Position numbers and translations under genes: made by a program
Shown: positions 57,787 to 64,000 of the stretch, piece by piece
How positions within the stretch are numbered: the stretch's first letter is position 1
Layout: each line of letters starts with the position of its first letter
NCBI GenBank assembly: GCA_963556145.1
Contig: OY744471.1
Span: 5,387,590-5,451,589 of the forward strand
Origin: Hygrocybe punicea
Lineage: Eukaryota > Basidiomycota > Agaricomycetes > Agaricales > Hygrophoraceae
Length of the DNA: 64,000 nucleotides
Direction of reading: 5' to 3'
Notes under the pieces: generated by a model
Databases searched by the model: none
What the model saw: only the letters and a program-made list of their open reading frames with translations
Told to the model about the DNA's origin: nothing

Positions 57787-58049
57787 GCACGATTTGAATG
57801 TATATCTTGTCTGACTGCTCTATAAATGTTGCGTTCTGGTTCTGCGTGACCGTGACCGTGACTGGCAGGCACTGGCATTTCTCCCTCATCATCGTCAAAC
57901 GTTTTCCGAATTTTACACTGTGCCACAGGCTACATCATGGTGTACGGCTAGTGTTCGAAGTCATCGGTTTGATGTACTAGTAGTATCAATCTGGGTGCAA
58001 GTTGCCCTGCAAGTGTCTACGTACGACAGATATCTCGCCGAGCCTATTT
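57787..58049. terminator. 3' flank of the DUF6698 gene
   Basis: Non-coding flank between the stop codon and the satellite array. No clear polyadenylation signal (AATAAA) is visible; TATAAATG at 57821 is the closest AT-rich motif. Nothing else is recognised. Confidence 0.3.
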
Positions 58050-58520
58050 CTTTTCGCGGCGCATACATCGCAGCCGTTGAAAAAGTTTTCAAGTTTCTCT
58101 CAACCCCTCTCACTTTCGGAAACCACTGCTTGAACCCCCACCTTTACCTCAATCCGCTAAGCCTATTTCTGTTCGCGGCACGTTCATCGCAGCAGTTGAA
58201 CAAGTTTTTCTCTCAACATCTCTCACGTTCGGAAACCACTATTTGAACCCCCACCTGTACCTCAATCCGCTAAGCCTATTTCTTTTCGCGGCGCGTACAT
58301 CGCAGCCGTTGAAAAAGTTTTCAAGTTTCTCTCAACCCCTCTCACTTTCGGAAACCACTGTTTGAACCCCCACCTTTACCTCAATCCGCTAAGCCTATTT
58401 CTGTTCGCGGCGCGTTCATCGCAGCAGTTGAACAAGTTTTTCTCTCAACATCTCTCACTTTCGGAAACCACTGCTTGAACCTTCATCTTTACCTCAATCC
58501 GCTGAACTTATTTCTGTTCG
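58050..58520 (+). repeat. Dimeric satellite, about 232-bp period
   Basis: Four half-units with starts at about 58054, 58172, 58285 and 58404 alternate between a CGTACATCGCAGCCGTTGAAAA type and a CGTTCATCGCAGCAGTTGAAC type, giving 231-232 bp dimers. All share the core TTCGCGGCGCGTTCATCGCAGC and the flank CTCAATCCGCTAAGCCTATTTC. Confidence 0.88.
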
Positions 58521-58636
58521 CAGTGTGTTCATCCATACACCGTCACTCCGATCACCATGCCACCCAGTCTGCTCCACTGGCCACGGCCTTCGCAGCGCGA
58601 TCATCGCTGTTGAACTGGCCATACATGCAAGCCGCT

Positions 58637-59110
58637 CCATACGCTCGTTATGAATACGATGCGGACAATCCATGGAAGGGCCTTCTCAGAAGTTCCATTC
58701 TGGTTTCTGTAAGTAGTTTTTGAGTCTCTGACTATCCCAACTGATTACTTGTCAGGCCTACAAGCATGTCTTCACGTCGCCAAGCTTTGTCGATAAAGTT
58801 GCGAAGGCTACGCGATCCGGTCATGCTCGAATCCACGTAGTATGACTCGTGCCACATTAGCCCCGATCGGTTACCTCGCTACTCAGGTCACCGCTCCCTC
58901 GGCGTGTTATACTTTAGGCTGACCTTATCATTGCAGATCCAATTTGCGTTTCTTCTTCTACTATTTTCTCTTCTGGAACTTTCAAGTGGGTGACGTCCTA
59001 ATATGGTGACATCTCACCATGTCAATAATTGACAAGTTTACAAGACAAATATTCCCAAACTACTCCTCAACTCAAAGTATAGTTACAAAAAATAGTGTGT
59101 TGGTGAACAT
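58637..59110 (+). pseudogene. Partial duplicate of the DUF6698 gene
   Basis: From ATACGCTCGTTATGAATACG onwards it repeats 57161 to about 57730, including the intron with GTAAGTAG and TTGTCAG ends. It is nearly identical over the first 200 bp and then diverges: exon 6 carries an extra base pair region before TATGACTCG, and exons 7 and 8 are eroded with deletions. The 5' half is missing. The left junction lies immediately after the satellite array. Confidence 0.88.
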
Positions 59111-59742
59111 CAGGGAGGTATAAATGTAAATGTATATAATGGGATTTTGTATCGCAATTTATGTCATCAGTACTTCTCTGACTGAGTCCCAAAGCTACTA
59201 TGTAGACAGATCTTCCAGATTACACCCCTCCTTGTTGAATTGGATAAGTTCAGCCATGCAGATGTATCCTCTCAAACCTGCCATACTTAGTGTGCTGGCC
59301 AGTATCAGCAACTCTTATATTACATTGCAATTTTTGTCAGTCTGGCAGACATTGCAATTTCTGCAAACTCTACTGTCCATTATAAATGTAGATAGATATT
59401 TCACATTTATGGCCTCCTTGTTGATCTGAGTAAGTACTGCCATTCAGATATATCCTACTAGCTATTCAATTCTGCTTTGTATGATGAGAGCTGCCAGTCT
59501 TGTTGATCTGAGTAAGTACTGCCATTCAGATATATCCTACTAGCTATTCAATTCTGCTATGTATGATGAGAGCTGCCAGTCTTACATATTTGGCCAATTT
59601 TGGCAACTCTTGTACTACATAGTCATTTCACTCATTCTGGTATGCTTTGCAGTTTCTGTCAACACTACTGTCCTATATCTTCCATTACCAGACCATGTAT
59701 AAGAGTTATATATATTATATATATTATTTAACTTTTAATCAT
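59111..59742. other. AT-rich spacer with an 84-bp direct duplication
   Basis: 59415-59498 and 59499-59582 are two nearly identical copies of an 84-bp unit (CTTGTTGATCTGAGTAAGTACTGCC...). (TATAT)n lies at 59706-59728, next to the truncation of KDZ copy 4. No gene is seen. Confidence 0.7.
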
Positions 59743-60298
59743 TTATAATCCCATGTCATTCCATCCACGATTTCCTGATGTCAAATACTGGATTTTGTGA
59801 AAAGGATTGTGTTGGTGAACTCGAAGACAGCAATTATTGCAAAGCAATCGTTGACCAAGGTGGCAATCAAGACATCGGTACAGCCCTGGACACTGCTGAC
59901 AATTGATGCATAACATGTTTACTGGTGGAGCTTCCAACTCAACCAGTTTTGCCAAGTGAGTCTGTTGATGTTTATGCTTCCATTCTTGGAGATAATCATT
60001 CTGCGTCTGATAATTGATTGAGTGGAGAATCATATGAAAACTATGACAGAAATAAGCATACTTTTCCTTGCTTCAAAGCCTGAGGAGATTAGGGTTCTTC
60101 TAGATCTTGTAGTGGTATATGAATCTGTTCTGTAACTAAAGGCTGTGATCTTTCTCTATATTTTGAATGATGGTGTATAGAGGAAGATCTGGTCTGATTT
60201 TTGGCCAATATTTTGACTTCACCTCTAGAAGTGGTCTTCCTGACATATACTGTCTCCACAACTGTTCCCTTTTGTCTTTTTAACTGGTTTTTTGGCAT
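59743..60298 (-). pseudogene. KDZ transposase, copy 4, N-terminal fragment
   Basis: The ATG at 60298 (MPKNQLKRQK) opens a basic leader, KTTSRGEVKILAKNQ, in an exon ending near 60075. The next exon, from about 60025, holds the CxC2 cluster: HLAKLVELEAPPVNMLC, CQQCPGLYRCLDC, CNNCCLRVHQHNPFHKIQY. The match stops at 59743 beside a TA-rich tract, so the core and C-terminus are gone. It is the fourth KDZ copy and, like the others, lies on the minus strand. Confidence 0.82.
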
Positions 60299-60496
60299 GG
60301 TAGTAGTGGTAAGAGTGAACAAGATTCAAATTTTTTTTTTTGCAAACAACAAAAAGTCACATGATCAGAGTTCTCAGGATCACATGATCCTATAGTCCAA
60401 TTCAATAACTCAGCCATGATTCAACTTTCACCATAATCTACAATTGTTTTTACAAAAAATGAAAACAAAACATTGCAATAAAGTTGGAGTTATCTA

Positions 60497-62387
60497 TCAA
60501 GATTGGAATCCCCTATTAATTGCACTAGCCAATTCCTTGGCCTGCCCACCAGATTTTTCAGCAGCTTTTTTCTCCTCCAACTTCTTATAATGCTCCTCAG
60601 AACCTATAGCTTTAAGACGATTGGTGACTTCTTCACTCTGGCTCCCTCGTGAGTAGGCCTCAGTACCATTGGGAAAGTGGTCAATATAAGGACCCCAATA
60701 AAGCCCAATACCCCAGCCATCTCCACCATTCAAAATTGCCTTGGTAAAATAATCGTCCTGGCCTGCATAAAGGGAATAGATGTGTGGACAGAATTTGCAG
60801 TTGACTAAGAGTGTGAATTGATCATTGGGATGTGACCCCCATTCAGAGGATCCGATGCGACCACATGCTGGGCATTGAGGAGAAACTGTGATCCCAAGGG
60901 GACGTGACCGTGACTCCAAACAAAGGAAAAAACGCCACCCCTTCTCCCGATTCATCACGGCGACATCAGTGTTACGACCCAGGTTTTGTTCTTCCACCAG
61001 CAAGTTGCCAATAATAAATTCCATATTATACTTCTCAAGAAACACCTTGAGAGCCAACTTTTGCAAGAAGGGTGAAGCAATGTGGGGGTAGAAGTCAAGT
61101 TGTGTGAAGCCAACAATCCAATCAAATATGTTGCTATACAATAAACTTTAGTCTCCAAGTAAATTATTTGAAAAGGAACATTTACCGCTTGGCCAGGTTC
61201 TTGAGCATGGTAAGAGAACCATCATGTGAAAAAATGTGGGCACATGTCAAAAGGTAGAGATGTGTTGTTGCTGTGGTAAGCAGACGCTCCAATCCAGGGG
61301 AGAATAGAACAGAGAAAAGCTATGAAGTGCAAATATGTTATTATATCAAATTGTAAATTAATATGTAATACCTACCTCAGGAATAGTGAGTGATGCACCA
61401 CGATCCACTTGACAGTGCAGCAAACCAGTATCAGGGTCAGAGTGGGTGTGCAAAAACACAATAATGCGTTTGAAATCACGTCTTATCCATATTGGATTAG
61501 AACAGTTAAGAGGAATAATTCTGAAACATACTTGAGTAGAGCCAATAACACTTTCTGGACTTTTCTCTCCTGAGTTGACACTGAGGCAGAACTGGAAGGA
61601 TCGAAGGAAAAGTCAATGTCGAAATATTGGAGGACCTGATCTTTCTGCTCAGGAAAGTAGGCATGAAGGTGATGGTACACCATAAAGGCTGGGTCTCCTC
61701 CTTGTGGAATATCAGCCAACCTAAAATTCAGTATGGCAACTGAGGCTGTATCGACCAAACGCCATGCTCCTCAAATAACAACTTAACAAGAGCCCCCAAC
61801 TCTGCAGGGGTCCCATCCCAAATCCGATTTCCAACAACAATTCCCTCCACAAAAATCAGTTAAAGGATAAATGTGTTACACTTTTTACTTACTGTGTATG
61901 GTGTCAAAATCTTATTCTTCATCTGCCGGTCATACTTTATGTGGCATTTGGGACAAATAAAAAAAGTATCATTCTTTATCAGAAATCCTGGACTTGCAGA
62001 AAGTGTAATACACTTGTCCATGCATAGAACCCTAGGGCAATAGGCACAGCAAAAGACTTCACCACCATTGCTACAAGAGCAACACCACTGGTGAAAGGAA
62101 TTTAATTAGTATGGGAAGCAATGACAATGAGGGCCTACAATATTAGATGGCTCCTCATGTTTCCTAAGGTCTAGTGGGAAGGGCTGCATGGGCTGCAGGG
62201 TCTGCAAGGGCGGCAGAGTGGCTATCTGGGGTACACTTTCCATTTCGGCATCTGATTGGTCATTGCCCGAAAGAGAACTCAAATCAGATAACATTTCCAG
62301 ATCAAGATCCAGATCTTTCACAAGCTGAGATTGAGGAGCTGGTGCACCAGCTTTTTTACTGGCAGTAGTAGCAGTAATTATGGGCAT
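60497..62387 (-). pseudogene. PHD-like zinc-finger agaricomycete protein, probably frameshifted
   Basis: Exon 1 (62387-62139) encodes a Ser/Asp-rich leader with SDLSSLSGNDQSDAE. Intron 62088-62138 (GTAGGC, branch TACTAAT, CACCAG) precedes exon 2 (62087-61893), a cysteine-rich finger: CCSCSNGGEVFCCAYCPRVLC, then CPKCH. A GTAAGT...GTGGAG intron leads to exon 3 (from 61844; IWDGTPAELGALVKLLFEEHG). A one-base frame change near 61763 follows, then AILNFRLADIPQGGDPAFMVYHHL (in two parts), RIIVFLHTHSDPDTG, and a last exon 61141-60497 with CPACGRIGSSEWGS, HIYSLYAGQD and a lysine-rich end. The finger plus this body occurs in a multicopy agaricomycete family of unknown role. The body may be caspase/CHAT-like, which I cannot confirm. 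If the frame change is a sequencing error, the gene may be intact. Confidence 0.6.
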
Positions 62388-63881
62388 ATTTGTGGTAATA
62401 GAATGGCTGAAAAAATGAGAGAGAATGAAGTTCGAGTGCAAGAACAATGCAAACTTGCAATGAGGCAGCAATGCTCACATCAAACTCCGAAACTCTGACT
62501 TCGTCTGACTTACTGACTTCGTCTGACTGACTGACAGGTCTGCACCAAATTCTAGTCACAACCACTACAACGACGCCGACAATGGCTCCACCAAGTTGCG
62601 GCTCCACATCCCACAGAGACGGCACACCAAAGCTGCCAACAACGACGCCCAACATCCATCCACAACCGACACCACATCCGGGAACGACGACCCCGACTCC
62701 CAACGCCCAACGGCCCCATGACGACGACGGCAACGCCCAACGCCTAACTCCAGACGCCCAACGGCCCCACCACATCCGCCCAACGACAACCCAAACGCCC
62801 AATGGCCCCTACCCCAACAACGCCCAACGCCCAACGCCCAACGGCTTCACATCCGGCAACGACGGCCCCTCGACGACGACAACGGACCCTACCCAAACGC
62901 CCAATGCCCAATGCCAACGCCCACCACAACTGGCAACGACGACGATGGCCCCTACGCCAACACCCAAAGCCCAACCCCAACGCCCAACGGCCCACCACAA
63001 CCGGCAACAACGACGGCCCAACCCCGCCCAACGCCCAACGCCCAACCCCAACGCCCAACGGCCCATCAAAACCAGCAACAATGACGACGGCCCAACCCCA
63101 ACGCCCAATGCCCAACGGCCCCACCACATCCGGCGCCCAATGCCCCATCCCAACTGACCTCGCGTACATGCACTGCGACGTCAATGGACGTCGGTGCTGT
63201 GTCCGCAAGGTCTCCAGGGACCAGAGAACAGTTGGGGGGCATGATGCCTCATCCAGTGATGGTGGCCCCAACCCCACCACCCAAATACTCGCGAACTCAC
63301 GAAACCGCCACTGCCCTGTCTATAGGCATGCCAGCAAAACTAAGTACACACAGAAAATAAGCTTAGATTTTATTATCATAACTCGTTACTACTACTATGT
63401 ATAAATAAATGAGAACCTTTTAAGTTACCTACCCTGGACCCATGCCCAGGGAATAGCAGAGAGGCCACCCTCTCTGCTGGTAACATATCCAGGTCTACAA
63501 AATGGAGTGCAGATCACACCACAGGCTGCACCCTTACCAGGACTTCGGTGCCCTGGCATCAAGCAGAGAGATTCGGCTCTCTCTGCCGGGGGAGTGGGAG
63601 TGGGAGAAAAGCACTCAAGGGGTGAAAACGAAGGTTTCGGAGTTTTTAAATACAATTGAACCATCACGTGATATTTTGAACATGTGATTGTTGACGTGGC
63701 AATTTGCACATGTGATTGTTGACGTGGGAATTTGCCACAGCAACTCAAGTTTGCTCCGATTTCTGAGTTACTACTGCTCCAATTTGCAAGGAAAATCTGT
63801 TTTAGCTTCCAGAGTTCATCCTAACTTCCCTTACCACTTCTATTTCACTCATCCTCCAGTCTACCTCATACTGAACTACAA
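62388..63881. other. Spacer with a CCCAACGCC minisatellite
   Basis: 62460-62545 has GTCTGACTTACTGACTTC-type short repeats. 62650-63135 is a long minisatellite. 63172-63215 carries ACGTCAATGGACGTCGG...CGCAAGGT, a variant of the motif seen in the hAT-like elements. 63420-63600 is a GC-rich imperfect inverted stretch with AGAGAGGCCACCCTCTCT and GAGAGATTCGGCTCTCTCT. 63665-63730 has a 29-bp direct duplication (CATGTGATTGTTGACGTGG). No gene is recognised. Confidence 0.55.
62650..63135 (+). repeat. CCCAACGCC minisatellite
   Basis: Dense 6- and 9-bp units CCCAACGCC and CCCAACGGC, with interspersed AACGACGAC and CACCACATCCG blocks. It is open in several frames on both strands, giving low-complexity peptides (NAQRPT-type on the plus strand, GRWALGVG-type on the minus); these are not called as genes. 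Confidence 0.85.
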
Positions 63882-64000
63882 ATGGCTTGGGCTACTGAAG
63901 AAATCCAGGCAATTCTCAAGTCTCACTACAACAAATACGTTTCCACCACCAACAATGAAAATAAGAAAAAAATTCGAACTGAGATCATCAAAGAGTTGCA
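63882..64000 (+). CDS. N-terminus of a third family A-like gene, cut by the window end
   Basis: The ATG at 63882 opens 39 codons to the window end: MAWATEEIQAILKSHYNKYV, then NKKKIRTEIIKEL. Its pattern of a short helical start followed by a lysine-rich helix resembles the start of the family A gene at 5164 (LSMLKTQLEDF, then KKDRVKIMREV). No break is visible in the part seen. Assignment rests on this resemblance alone. Confidence 0.45.
   Translation, partial: MAWATEEIQAILKSHYNKYVSTTNNENKKKIRTEIIKEL

Noticed and set aside
62356..63404. ORFs of 89 to 200 codons on both strands
   Set aside because: They are low-complexity translations of the CCCAACGCC minisatellite with no family resemblance.
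1..64000. RIP-type (context-free C to T) mutation as the cause of decay
   Set aside because: RIP would also give TAA and TAG from CAA and CAG. The stops placed are all TGA, which fits CpG-specific change better. Full alignments are needed to settle it.
1..64000. CRISPR array or prokaryotic operons
   Set aside because: Tandem arrays have contiguous units without spacers, and genes have spliceosomal introns.

Overview
The window looks like a repeat-rich accessory region of an agaricomycete (mushroom-forming basidiomycete) genome. The evidence is short (about 43-60 bp) GT...AG introns, four KDZ-type DNA transposases with the CxC2 cysteine cluster, a fungal TET/JBP dioxygenase relative, a DUF6698 gene, and several multicopy proteins of the kind expanded in this class. 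I see no rRNA, ordinary tRNA, CRISPR array or prokaryotic feature. All family names are from memory of the families; no database search or alignment was run.

Layout. 1-248 is the end of an LTR. 1265-4814 (-) is KDZ copy 1. 5164-12187 (+) is one member of a multicopy agaricomycete family of unknown function (called family A here), cut by three solo LTRs. 12502-16539 (-) is a cysteine-cluster/coiled-coil gene cut by a solo LTR and a hAT-like element. 16.5-18.6 kb holds tandem arrays. 18622-23429 (-) is KDZ copy 2, cut by a hAT-like element that carries further inverted-repeat elements. 23559-24930 (-) is a Ulp1/C48 protease-like gene, and 27430-29043 (+) is the TET/JBP-like gene. 29268-38239 (+) is a large JmjC/cupin-like dioxygenase gene, cut by two hAT-like elements (one carrying an Hsp70/BiP fragment) and a solo LTR. 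38638-39882 (-) is a second family A relative and 40006-40737 (+) a BED-finger hAT transposase fragment. 41045-44140 (-) is KDZ copy 3. 44.1-46.6 kb is a nest of inverted-repeat elements. 46.6-49.6 kb has no gene I can recognise. 49645-53460 (-) is a proline/serine-rich fungal gene with one nonsense codon, whose 3' end is severed by a solo LTR. 53.5-54.7 and 58.05-58.6 kb are related satellite arrays around an apparently intact eight-exon DUF6698 gene (56349-57786). 59743-60298 (-) is a truncated KDZ copy 4, 60497-62387 (-) a PHD-like gene, and 63882-64000 another family A start cut by the window end.

How it fits together. KDZ copy 2, the Ulp1-like gene, the TET/JBP-like gene and the JmjC-like gene lie next to one another, matching the reported association of fungal TET/JBP genes with KDZ transposons. 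Nearly every gene except the DUF6698 gene is broken. The in-frame stop codons I could place are all TGA, the product of CpG-to-TpG change at CGA, which fits decay of methylated cytosines. Many insertions have clean target-site duplications (4 or 5 bp for LTRs, 8 bp for hAT-like elements, TA for one MITE), and removing them restores open frames, so both the old genes and the order of insertions can be read.
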